Source: Rhizobium gallicum bv. gallicum R602sp (GTDB taxonomy: Bacteria; Pseudomonadota; Alphaproteobacteria; Rhizobiales; Rhizobiaceae). From it: a stretch of 64,000 bases of DNA. Both the position numbers and the translations under genes were made by a program. Each line of letters starts with the position of its first letter. Position 1 is the first letter of the stretch. Under the pieces are notes generated by a model. The model was not told the origin of the DNA. It saw nothing but the letters and a program-made list of their open reading frames with translations, and made no database searches. Positions 56,497 through 64,000 of this stretch are shown here, one piece after another. The DNA lies in NCBI RefSeq assembly GCF_000816845.1, contig NZ_CP006877.1, forward strand, positions 1,741,501 through 1,805,500, written 5' to 3'.

Positions 56497-57375
56497 TTGT
56501 CTCCCGCCGATGATACCGACAAAGGCCGTCTGGCGATCATTGCGGGAAACGGTCTTCTGCCGTCTTATGTCGCCGAGGCGGCGCGGGCAGCCGGCGAGGA
56601 TCCATTCGTGATTTCGCTGAAGGGCGAACTTGACCGGTCATGGGAGGACTATGACCACGCAGTCATCGGCGTCGGTGATTTGTCGGCGCTGGCAGATATT
56701 TTCAAGCGCAACAACATCACCCGCGTCGTCATGTCTGGCGGCGTTCGCCGTCGCCCCGAATGGCGGGAAGTGAGGCCAACCTGGCGGACGGTGGCAAAGA
56801 TGCCGGGTGTGGTGCGTACGCTGCTTTCGGGCGGCGACGATACCGTGTTGCAGATGGTCATCAAGCTCATCGAAGACGACGGTCGGCGGGTCGTCGGCGC
56901 GCAGGATATTGCCCCCGACCTGCTGGCGGCTGTCGGGCCGATCGGCGCCATGTCGCCGGGGAATGACGACAAGATCGATATCCTGAAGGCGGCAGCAGCC
57001 GCCGAAGCGCTTGGTGCGCTCGATGTCGGGCAGGGCGCAGTCTCCGTCGGCGGACGCATCGTGGCGCTCGAAGGCGCCGAAGGGACCGACGGAATGCTTG
57101 AGCGCGTCGCATCGCTGCGTGGCGCCGGGCGTATATCGCCGCGCCGCCGTGGCGTGCTGGTCAAGCTCTGCAAGCCGCAGCAGGATGTCCGCGCCGACCT
57201 TCCGTCGATCGGCCTCTCCACGGTGACGAATGCCAAGGCGGCGGGTTTGGCGGGAATTGCAATCGAGGCGGGACGTGCTCTCGTGCTGGATCGCCAGGCT
57301 GTGATCAAGGCAGCCGACGAAGCCGGGCTTTTTGTCTGCGGGCTCGATCGCGGCCTGCCGTCATGGGGGCTGTGA
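56497..57375 (+). CDS. lpxI: UDP-2,3-diacylglucosamine pyrophosphatase LpxI
   Basis: Makes lipid X in bacteria that lack LpxH. 292 residues of DUF1009/LpxI type: LAIIAGNGLLPSYVAEAARA and VVMSGGVRRRPEWREVRPTW, then MSPGNDDKIDILKAA. No ATG exists before the conserved start, so TTG 56497 (LSPADDTD) with AAAGG upstream is taken. Two bp separate it from lpxA. Confidence 0.93.
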   Translation: MSPADDTDKGRLAIIAGNGLLPSYVAEAARAAGEDPFVISLKGELDRSWEDYDHAVIGVGDLSALADIFKRNNITRVVMSGGVRRRPEWREVRPTWRTVAKMPGVVRTLLSGGDDTVLQMVIKLIEDDGRRVVGAQDIAPDLLAAVGPIGAMSPGNDDKIDILKAAAAAEALGALDVGQGAVSVGGRIVALEGAEGTDGMLERVASLRGAGRISPRRRGVLVKLCKPQQDVRADLPSIGLSTVTNAKAAGLAGIAIEAGRALVLDRQAVIKAADEAGLFVCGLDRGLPSWGL

Positions 57376-58538
57376 TGAAGATCGCGATCGTGGTAGGCGA
57401 GGTTTCCGGAGACCTTCTCGGCGCCGATCTCGTGGCTGCACTGAAGCGCAGGCATGCCGGGATTGAACTTGTCGGCGTCGGCGGCGACGCGCTGGAGGCA
57501 CAGGGGCTGAAGTCGCTCTTCGACTTCTCCGAGCTTTCGATTATGGGCATCACACAGGTGCTTGGAAAATTGCCGAAGCTTGTCGCCCGCATCAGGCAGA
57601 CGACGGCTGCAATCGTTGCGGCAAAGCCCGATATTCTTTTCATCATCGACAGCCCGGATTTTACCCATCGCGTTGCCAAACGTGTTCGCGAAGCCCTGCC
57701 GGAACTCCCGGTCGTCAATTATGTCTGTCCCAGCGTTTGGGCGTGGAAGGAATATCGCGCCCAGCAGATGCTCGGTTATGTCGACCATGTGCTGGCCGTT
57801 CTGCCGTTCGAGCCCGCGGTGATGGAGCAGCTCGGCGGACCGCAGACGACCTATGTCGGCCACAGGTTGACGGCGGATGCGGACCTGATTGCCGCCAGGC
57901 GCGGCCGGGCAGAAAAGCTCAGGACCGTCGGCGAGGGCCGGAAAACGATCATGCTGCTCCCGGGCTCGCGCTCGTCGGAGATCACAAAGCTGCTTCCCTA
58001 TTTTCGCGATGCCGTCAATGAGCTCGTCGCCCGCGGTGGCACAATGCGGTTTCTCATGCCGACCGTCAGCCGCAGGGAATCGATGGTTCGCAACCTCGTG
58101 GAGGACTGGGAAACGAAACCGGAGATCCTGATTGGCAATGAACAGAAATGGCGAGCTTTCGCGGAGGCCGATGCGGCAATGGCTGCCTCGGGGACTGTCA
58201 TCCTCGAGCTTGCACTTACAGGCGTGCCGACAGTCTCAGTCTATAAGACAGACTGGATCATCACGATGATGACGCGGCGCATCAAGACGTGGACAGGAGC
58301 AATCCCGAATCTGATCGCCGACTATGCCGTCGTCCCCGAATATATCAACGAGGTCGTTCGTGGCGCGAGTTTGGCGCGCTGGATGGAACGCCTTTCCAGC
58401 GACACGCTCCAGCGGCGCGCAATGCTCGAAGGTTTCGACCTTGTCTGGCAGCGCATGCAGACGGAAAAGCCGCCGGGCGAGAAAGCGGCGGATATCGTTC
58501 TCGACATTCTGGACAGGAAAAAACCCGGCCGTCTCTGA
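57375..58538 (+). CDS. lpxB: Lipid-A-disaccharide synthase LpxB
   Basis: GT19 glycosyltransferase joining UDP-diacylglucosamine and lipid X. 387 residues: IAIVVGEVSGDLLGADLV, YVCPSVWAWKEYRAQQM and the C-terminal TGVPTVSVYKTDWIITMM. ATG 57375 overlaps the LpxI stop (TGATG) and has GGGGG upstream; ATG 57363 is the alternative. Confidence 0.96.
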   Translation: MKIAIVVGEVSGDLLGADLVAALKRRHAGIELVGVGGDALEAQGLKSLFDFSELSIMGITQVLGKLPKLVARIRQTTAAIVAAKPDILFIIDSPDFTHRVAKRVREALPELPVVNYVCPSVWAWKEYRAQQMLGYVDHVLAVLPFEPAVMEQLGGPQTTYVGHRLTADADLIAARRGRAEKLRTVGEGRKTIMLLPGSRSSEITKLLPYFRDAVNELVARGGTMRFLMPTVSRRESMVRNLVEDWETKPEILIGNEQKWRAFAEADAAMAASGTVILELALTGVPTVSVYKTDWIITMMTRRIKTWTGAIPNLIADYAVVPEYINEVVRGASLARWMERLSSDTLQRRAMLEGFDLVWQRMQTEKPPGEKAADIVLDILDRKKPGRL

Positions 58539-58549
58539 CCGGGTTTTTT
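58518..58549. terminator. Bidirectional terminator between lpxB and gltA
   Basis: AAAAAACCCGG and CCGGGTTTTTT flank an 8-10 nt loop; the stem includes the lpxB stop codon. It has a poly-U tract on both strands, so it serves both convergent genes. Confidence 0.85.
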
Positions 58550-58563
58550 CGGGCGGAAGCGGC

Positions 58564-59853
58564 TTAGCGCTTCGAAACCGGAACGTAGTCGCGCAGCGGT
58601 TCGCCGATATAGAGCTGGCGCGGGCGGCCGATGCGCTGCTGTGGATCCTCGATCATCTCGTTCCACTGGGCGATCCAGCCAACCGTACGGGCCAACGCAA
58701 AGAGCACCGTAAACATCGTCGTGGGGAAGCCCAGCGCCTTCAGCGTGATGCCGGAATAGAAGTCGATGTTCGGGTAGAGCTTCTTTTCGATGAAGTATTC
58801 GTCGGTCAGCGCGATGCGTTCCAGCTCCATCGCGACTTCGAGAAGCGGATCGTCCTTGTGACCGAGTTCGGCGAGGACCTCATGCGTCGTCTTCTGCATG
58901 ATCTTGGCGCGCGGATCGTAGTTCTTGTAGACACGGTGACCGAAGCCCATCAGGCGGAACGGGTCATTCTTGTCCTTGGCGCGGGCAATATATTCCGGAA
59001 TGCGCTCGACCGAGCCGATTTCCGAAAGCATGTTGAGCGCCGCCTCGTTGGCACCGCCATGAGCCGGGCCCCAAAGGCAGGCAATGCCGGCCGCGATGCA
59101 TGCGAACGGGTTGGCGCCCGAAGAGCCGGCGAGACGAACTGTCGAGGTCGAGGCGTTCTGCTCGTGATCGGCGTGCAGGATGAAGATACGGTCCATGGCG
59201 CGCGAGAGGACCGGGTTCACGACATATTCTTCGCACGGGACCGCGAAGCACATGCGCAGGAAGTTCGAGGCGTAGTCGAGATCGTTCTTCGGATAAACGA
59301 AGGGCTGGCCGATATAGTACTTGTAGGCCATGGCCGCGATAGTCGGCATCTTGGCGATCATGCGTAGGCTTGCGACCATGCGCTGATGCGGATCGGTGAT
59401 GTCTGTCGAGTCGTGGTAGAAGGCAGACAGAGCGCCGACACAGCCGCACATGACGGCCATCGGATGGGCGTCGCGGCGGAAGCCGGTGAAGAAGCGAGAC
59501 ATCTGCTCGTGCACCATGGTGTGATGCGTGACGCGGTAGTCGAAGTCCTTCTTCTGGGCAGCCGTCGGCAATTCGCCGTAAAGCAGTAGATAGCAGACTT
59601 CCAGGAAGTCGCCATGTTCAGCAAGCTGTTCGATCGGGTAGCCGCGATGCAGCAGAATGCCTTCATCGCCGTCGATATAGGTGATCTTCGATTCACAGGA
59701 AGCGGTCGAGGTGAAACCAGGATCGTACGTGAAGGAACCGGTGTTTTTATAGAGTGCACCAATATCGATGACGTCCGGACCGATCGTTCCGCTTTTCACG
59801 GAAAGATTGGCGGTTTTGTCGCCGATTTTGATTGTTGCGCTTTGATCCGTCAT
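58564..59853 (-). CDS. gltA: Citrate synthase
   Basis: Entry enzyme of the TCA cycle. 429 residues, type II (hexameric) citrate synthase: [20 protein letters not shown], the catalytic His in [20 protein letters not shown] and [15 protein letters not shown], and PNIDFYSGI with the Asp. ATG 59853 with GGAGGATCAGC upstream; the extra codons beyond are not conserved. Convergent with lpxB. Confidence 0.97.
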   Translation of the reverse strand: MTDQSATIKIGDKTANLSVKSGTIGPDVIDIGALYKNTGSFTYDPGFTSTASCESKITYIDGDEGILLHRGYPIEQLAEHGDFLEVCYLLLYGELPTAAQKKDFDYRVTHHTMVHEQMSRFFTGFRRDAHPMAVMCGCVGALSAFYHDSTDITDPHQRMVASLRMIAKMPTIAAMAYKYYIGQPFVYPKNDLDYASNFLRMCFAVPCEEYVVNPVLSRAMDRIFILHADHEQNASTSTVRLAGSSGANPFACIAAGIACLWGPAHGGANEAALNMLSEIGSVERIPEYIARAKDKNDPFRLMGFGHRVYKNYDPRAKIMQKTTHEVLAELGHKDDPLLEVAMELERIALTDEYFIEKKLYPNIDFYSGITLKALGFPTTMFTVLFALARTVGWIAQWNEMIEDPQQRIGRPRQLYIGEPLRDYVPVSKR

Positions 59854-60499
59854 GCTGATCCTCCAAACTGGCGGCGGCGCCATAAAAGCGCCATAGGGTT
59901 AAGCGTCCTCTCCGATAGCTATATGATCAGAGCGCCAATGCCAAGTTACCGTGGCGCCATTTTGTGCATCGCAGTATCAACTTTTGGACACTCCTGCGAT
60001 GCCGGAGGCGCATAGCGGAAGCCAATGATTTAATTCGGCTTTTTGCAATCCAATTTTTTGGTCTTTTTTCAATCGATTATTGTTGCTGAAACGCCCTCAG
60101 GGCTGCATTCTGGTTGTATTCATAGGCTGTCGGCATGCTGGGTGCATGCCGGAGTTGAAAACGGCTGAGCTGCGCATTTCCGCTTCTGTAGATGTCGCGG
60201 ACAAGCAGTTTGCGAGCTTCCCGGCTTGCGCTTTTGGAATGCGGGAAGGAGCCTTCGGCAACAGGACAGCGCTCGCCCGTCAATAGCCACCGTTCACCCC
60301 AATAGCCACAGATCAGTCATTGTGGATGCATACCGGCTTTCGGCCTGCAAATGGCGAGCGAAGGAGCCGCTCAGGGCACGCGCCTGCGCATTGCGACGGT
60401 TTTTTCGAGCTTGGGCGGCGATCTGGTTTGCGTCCGGCACGAATCTTTCGCCGCCTTCTTCGATCATATGGCCATGCTCAGCGCTTTGGCTTTGACCGA
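59854..60499. other. Gene-free stretch upstream of gltA
   Basis: About 650 bp with only short open frames and no family-like protein on either strand. It should carry the gltA promoter. In related genomes, as I recall, gltX and comEC sit between gltA and lexA; neither is intact here. Confidence 0.45.
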
Positions 60500-60800
60500 T
60501 CGCAGCCGTGAGGCGCGCTGCGACCCGCGAAAAGACGGGGGATGCAAACTTTTCATCGCGGCAGCAGGAAGAGGTAAGCAATGCGATGCGAAACGGTGCC
60601 ACGCCCGGCTTGCGATGCCGCGGACATCGTCCGTCACGCGGGCAAGGTTGCGGTTCGGCGCCTGCCAATGGCGCAGTGCATTTCGCGGATGAAACCTCGC
60701 GGAAAACCGGCGCCGTCGAACCGTGCTTTGAACAACTGCCTTCGAGAAACTCGATTGCCCGTAGAGCTTGGCGCGCCGGCGCCTTTGCCGGCGACGCGCT
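60500..60800 (+). pseudogene. Probable 3' remnant of comEC
   Basis: Protein-like pieces follow in three plus-strand frames: REARCDPRKDGGCKLFIAA, then CDAADIVRHAGKVAVRR, then ANGAVHFADETSRKTGAVE. These match the order of the conserved C-terminal part of alphaproteobacterial ComEC (a Cys-rich patch, an ADIVV strand, then a DAExLRRTGA motif) as I remember it. At least two frameshifts are needed, and the membrane domain is gone. It converges with lexA. The reading is tentative. Confidence 0.35.
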
Positions 60801-60805
60801 GCCAG

Positions 60806-61522
60806 TCAATGGTAGCGGCGGATAAGGCCGACGAGCTTACCCTGAACCTTCACGCGATCCGGTCCAAAGATGCGCGTTTCGTAGGCCGGGTTCGCCGCTT
60901 CAAGCGCGATGGACGCACCCTTGCGGCGGAACCGCTTCAGCGTCGCTTCCTCGTCATCGACCAGTGCCACGACAATGTCGCCGGGATTGGCGGTGCTGGT
61001 GTTGCGGATGATGACCGTGTCGCCATCGAAGATGCCAGCATCGATCATCGAATCGCCCTTGACCTCAAGCGCATAGTGTTCGCCGGAGCCGAGCATATCG
61101 GCCGGAACGTTGATGTCGTGCGTGTTGTTCTGGATCGCCGAGATCGGCACGCCTGCCGCAATGCGGCCCATGACGGGAACCGAAATAGAGCTGTTATTGT
61201 CTTCGTTCGCCGGCTTCGGCGCGGCGGCAGCAGGCTGCGGCTTGCCGAGGCTGCCCTCGATGACGCTCGGCGAAAAGCCGCGGCGGGGCTGCATGCTCGG
61301 GCTGTAGGCTTCCGGCAGCTTGATCACTTCAAGCGCGCGGGCGCGGTTCGGTAGGCGACGAATGAAACCGCGCTCTTCCAGAGCGGTAATCAGCCGGTGG
61401 ATGCCGGATTTGGACGCGAGATCCAGTGCATCCTTCATTTCGTCGAAGGATGGCGGAACGCCGGATTCCTTCATACGCTCATGAATGAAGAGGAGAAGCT
61501 CCTGTTGTTTGCGTGTCAGCAT
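60806..61522 (-). CDS. lexA: LexA repressor
   Basis: SOS regulator with self-cleavage. 238 residues: an N-terminal winged helix ([20 protein letters not shown]), a linker, the cleavage bond in [10 protein letters not shown] (Ala-Gly), and the Ser-Lys dyad in [12 protein letters not shown] and [18 protein letters not shown]. Longer than E. coli LexA, as usual in Rhizobiales. The start is at the last good ATG, after the SOS box. The gene is probably autoregulated. Confidence 0.97.
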   Translation of the reverse strand: MLTRKQQELLLFIHERMKESGVPPSFDEMKDALDLASKSGIHRLITALEERGFIRRLPNRARALEVIKLPEAYSPSMQPRRGFSPSVIEGSLGKPQPAAAAPKPANEDNNSSISVPVMGRIAAGVPISAIQNNTHDINVPADMLGSGEHYALEVKGDSMIDAGIFDGDTVIIRNTSTANPGDIVVALVDDEEATLKRFRRKGASIALEAANPAYETRIFGPDRVKVQGKLVGLIRRYH

Positions 61523-61571
61523 CGAAGTTTAACCCCAAATTCGTGAAACAAAGCCAGAACAGACACTATAT

Positions 61572-61586
61572 GTTCCATATGTGTTC
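61572..61586. promoter_or_regulatory. LexA (SOS) box upstream of lexA
   Basis: GTTC-CATATGT-GTTC, an exact GTTC-N7-GTTC, the direct-repeat operator of alphaproteobacterial LexA. It lies 50 bp before the lexA ATG; a lone GAAC half-site is at about 61556. Confidence 0.85.
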
Positions 61587-61726
61587 CGCAAGTACCTAAA
61601 TTTTCGTAAAACTTCGTCCCAATACCGGTCATTTTCGGAAACTTTGTTTGCCGGATCATCGCTTTCAGCTTGCATTGACCACGTAGCGGCACACATCTTC
61701 AGCACAGGAAATGGAGACCTGGCGCC

Positions 61727-62605
61727 ATGCAGCATCCGTTGGATCATCTTGTTCTACCGGTCACCAACATCGATCTCGCGCGGGAGCGGCTGGGACGACT
61801 GGGGTTCACGGTTGCCGCCGAGGGCCGTCATCCTTTCGGCACAGTGAATGCTTGCGTTTTTTTCGCCGACAAGACCTACCTCGAGCCGCTTGGCGTCGCG
61901 AGTGCGAAAGAATGTGAAGAATCAGTGCGGCACGGAAACGTGTTTGTGGCGCGCGACCAGGCCTTTCGTTTCCGGTGCGGCAATGACGGATTCTCTGCGG
62001 CAGCATTCAGCACGGACGACGCGGACGCCGATCATGCTCATTTCGTGCGTGCGAGAAAGAGCGGCGGCGCCATGCTGGAGTTTTCGCGCCTGATCAAGAT
62101 GCCGGACGGGTCGCAATCGACAGGCACTTTCAAGCTTGCGTTTGCCGCCGATCTTCGGGCGCCGGATTTCTTCCTGTTTGACTGCCAGCGCATCAACGCC
62201 TCTCCGGCCGATCGGAGCGCGTTAGAAAAGCACGCGAACGGTGCAACCGGTATCTCGGAGATGGTGCTAAGCGCGCCCGAGCCTGAAGCCTTCGGCTCGT
62301 TCCTTCAGTTGGCCGTGTCTACGACAGAAATTGAGCGGACACCGTTTGGCGTGGCGATCGCGGCAGCGAATGTCAGGATCAGTCTGCTGTCGCCGGAAGG
62401 GGTGGAGGCTTATTTCGATTCGGTGCCGTTAACCGTGGATAAGGGTCTGAGAGGCAGCGCTATCGTTTTCCGCACCACCGATCTTGCCGTGACAGAAGCG
62501 CTTTTGGCTGATAACGGGATGCCCTATACACGCAAGAACAACAGAGTCCTGGTGAAGCCTGCGCCCGGCCAAGGCGCGATCTTCGCCTTCGAGGAGACCC
62601 GATGA
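61727..62605 (+). CDS. VOC (glyoxalase-like) protein
   Basis: 292 residues. The N-terminal part ([20 protein letters not shown]) and C-terminal part ([19 protein letters not shown]) have the paired beta-alpha-beta folds of VOC proteins; the [17 protein letters not shown] segment reads [13 protein letters not shown]. Its stop overlaps the ATG of kdsA by 4 bp, so the two are coupled. Function unknown; metal ligands are not clear enough to call an enzyme. Confidence 0.75.
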   Translation: MQHPLDHLVLPVTNIDLARERLGRLGFTVAAEGRHPFGTVNACVFFADKTYLEPLGVASAKECEESVRHGNVFVARDQAFRFRCGNDGFSAAAFSTDDADADHAHFVRARKSGGAMLEFSRLIKMPDGSQSTGTFKLAFAADLRAPDFFLFDCQRINASPADRSALEKHANGATGISEMVLSAPEPEAFGSFLQLAVSTTEIERTPFGVAIAAANVRISLLSPEGVEAYFDSVPLTVDKGLRGSAIVFRTTDLAVTEALLADNGMPYTRKNNRVLVKPAPGQGAIFAFEETR

Positions 62606-63447
62606 GCAATACGAATTCCGAAGTCGCAGTCGGCGAAGGTGCCGGCCGCGTCGTATTTTCCAACAGTGGCAGGCTGTCGCTGATCGCCGGCGCATGCGAA
62701 ATGGAGAGCCGCGACCATGCCTTCATGGTTGCTGGCACGCTCAAGGAGCTTTGCGGCAAGCTTGGCATCGGGCTCGTCTACAAGACCTCCTTCGACAAGG
62801 CGAACCGCTCTTCGCTGTCGAGCAAACGCGGTATCGGTCTAGAGAAGGGCTTGAAAGTCTTCGCCGACCTCAAGAAGGAACTCGGCATTCCGGTTCTGAC
62901 AGATATCCATTCGGAAGAGCAATGCGCGCTGGTCGCCGAGGTCGTGGACGTTCTGCAGATCCCGGCCTTCCTCTCCCGTCAGACGGACCTGCTTGTGGCA
63001 GCCGCGAAGACCGGCCGTGTCATCAATGTCAAGAAGGGCCAGTTTCTCGCTCCCTGGGACATGAAGAATGTTCTCGCCAAGCTAAATCAGAGCGGCAACC
63101 CGAACGTTCTGCTTTGTGAGCGTGGCGCGTCCTTCGGTTACAATACGCTGGTCTCGGACATGCGCTCGCTGCCGATCATGGCGGCCATGGGGGCTCCGGT
63201 CATTTTCGATGCGACCCATTCCGTACAACAGCCAGGTGGCCAGGGCACGACGTCGGGCGGGGAGCGCCAGTTCGTCGAGACGCTGGCGCGGGCGGCGGTT
63301 GCGGTCGGAGTTGCAGGTGTCTTCATCGAGACCCACCAGGATCCGGACAATGCCCCCTGCGACGGCCCCAATATGGTGTACTTGAACGACATGCCGCGGC
63401 TTCTGGAAAAGCTGTTGGCCCTCGACGCCGTCGCCAAGGCGGAGTGA
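62602..63447 (+). CDS. kdsA: 2-dehydro-3-deoxyphosphooctonate aldolase KdsA
   Basis: Makes KDO-8-phosphate from arabinose-5-phosphate and PEP for the LPS core. 281 residues: [54 protein letters not shown] and [22 protein letters not shown] 62602 overlaps the VOC gene. Confidence 0.96.
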   Translation: MSNTNSEVAVGEGAGRVVFSNSGRLSLIAGACEMESRDHAFMVAGTLKELCGKLGIGLVYKTSFDKANRSSLSSKRGIGLEKGLKVFADLKKELGIPVLTDIHSEEQCALVAEVVDVLQIPAFLSRQTDLLVAAAKTGRVINVKKGQFLAPWDMKNVLAKLNQSGNPNVLLCERGASFGYNTLVSDMRSLPIMAAMGAPVIFDATHSVQQPGGQGTTSGGERQFVETLARAAVAVGVAGVFIETHQDPDNAPCDGPNMVYLNDMPRLLEKLLALDAVAKAE

Positions 63448-63469
63448 TCCTGGCCGAAGGTGCCCGCCG

Positions 63470-64000
63470 TCAACCGGCGAGCGCCATCCTTTGGCTTGAG
63501 TACGACCGCGTTGCGGCGGACGTCGTTACGTCATCGAGAAGGAAGCGGGCCAGCAGGTGATTGAGGTGTATCGCCTCGTCACCGAGTTCGCGGCAGGCGG
63601 CATTTGTCTGTTCAACCATCGCCGCGTTCTGCTGCGTGACGCTGTCCATAGTGTTGACGGCGGCGTTGACTTCCAGGAGAGCGGTCGTTTGTTCGGCAGA
63701 GGAACGCACGATCGACTCGATCAACGCGGTCACCTTCAGAACCTGCTGATCGATATTGCCGAGCGCTTCACCGGTGCGGTTGACCAAGGCAACGCCGGCC
63801 GAAACCTGGCTGGAAGACGTCTCGATCAGCTGCTTGATTTCCTTTGCCAGATTGGCGGAGCGGCTGGCAAGGTCGCGCACTTCCTGTGCAACCACCGCAA
63901 AACCCTTTCCGGCCTCGCCGGCGCGGGCGGCTTCCACGCCGGCATTGAGCGCGAGCAGGTTGGTCTGGAAGGCGATTTCGTCGATGACGTTGATGATCTC
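63470..64000 (-). CDS. Methyl-accepting chemotaxis protein, C-terminal part
   Basis: Open to the right edge of the window; about 176 residues of the C-terminus are visible. The hairpin tip is readable, with [20 protein letters not shown] and [20 protein letters not shown], then [20 protein letters not shown]. The usual NAAVEAA reads NAGVEAA here. Sensor domain and start lie outside. It is convergent with kdsA, 22 bp between stops. Confidence 0.92.
   Translation of the reverse strand, partial: EIINVIDEIAFQTNLLALNAGVEAARAGEAGKGFAVVAQEVRDLASRSANLAKEIKQLIETSSSQVSAGVALVNRTGEALGNIDQQVLKVTALIESIVRSSAEQTTALLEVNAAVNTMDSVTQQNAAMVEQTNAACRELGDEAIHLNHLLARFLLDDVTTSAATRSYSSQRMALAG

Overview
The window reads as chromosomal DNA of a Rhizobiaceae alphaproteobacterium (Rhizobium/Agrobacterium type). 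The evidence is an aapJQMP general amino-acid transporter, an EipB (DUF1849) protein, DUF982, DUF3126 and DUF3597 proteins, a phasin, an alphaproteobacterial SOS box (GTTC-N7-GTTC) in front of lexA, and the order rpsB-tsf-pyrH-frr-uppS-cdsA-rseP-bamA-lpxD-fabZ-lpxA-lpxI-lpxB-gltA. Codon use is GC-rich, and many starts are GTG or TTG with good Shine-Dalgarno sequences. No rRNA, CRISPR array, transposase or integrase was seen.

Layout. (1) 1-1516: 3' part of recJ. (2) 1529-14877: a surface-polysaccharide region. It has a dTDP-L-rhamnose operon (rfbC-rfbB-rfbD-rfbA on the minus strand), a large two-domain glycosyltransferase, a sugar aminotransferase, an overlapping ATP-grasp/Gfo-Idh pair, an FkbM methyltransferase, a three-His-box desaturase, a second methyltransferase and a family 2 glycosyltransferase. 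This is the most likely place for new chemistry. (3) 14917-15836: three tRNA-Glu genes, two of them inside a perfect 105-bp direct repeat. (4) 16036-19923: an M15-type lipoprotein, gloA, a double cold-shock protein coupled to a DUF192 protein, a zinc ribbon, tRNA-Pro and an NDUFS4-like subunit. (5) 19972-25505: tRNA-Arg followed by about 5.5 kb of gene-poor DNA with decayed genes, small rhizobial orphan proteins, a cytochrome c, an AAC(6')-like acetyltransferase and a HAD phosphatase. (6) 25674-29987: aapJQMP. (7) 30356-45244: metC, an FAD monooxygenase, an alpha/beta hydrolase, cysE, a phasin with probable PhaR operators, clpS-clpA, a HIT protein, a GNAT-like DUF482 protein, a GDPD/RidA pair, eipB, a pentapeptide protein and a phosphatase. 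(8) 45433-59853: translation and envelope genes running from rpsB to lpxB, then convergent gltA. (9) 59854-64000: a degraded stretch that appears to hold the tail of a dead comEC, lexA with its operator, a VOC protein, kdsA and the end of a chemotaxis receptor.

How the genes fit together. The rfb products supply dTDP-rhamnose, and the neighbouring transferases and modifying enzymes probably build or decorate an O-antigen or capsule. The bamA/lpx block and kdsA make the outer membrane and lipid A/KDO core to which such a glycan would be attached. rpsB, tsf, frr and pyrH are growth genes. The aap system and metC handle amino acids. The stretch after tRNA-Arg is best read as an eroding accessory segment.

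Limits: family calls come from reading motifs, not from searches. Pseudogene calls rest on recognising consecutive conserved-looking segments in different frames.
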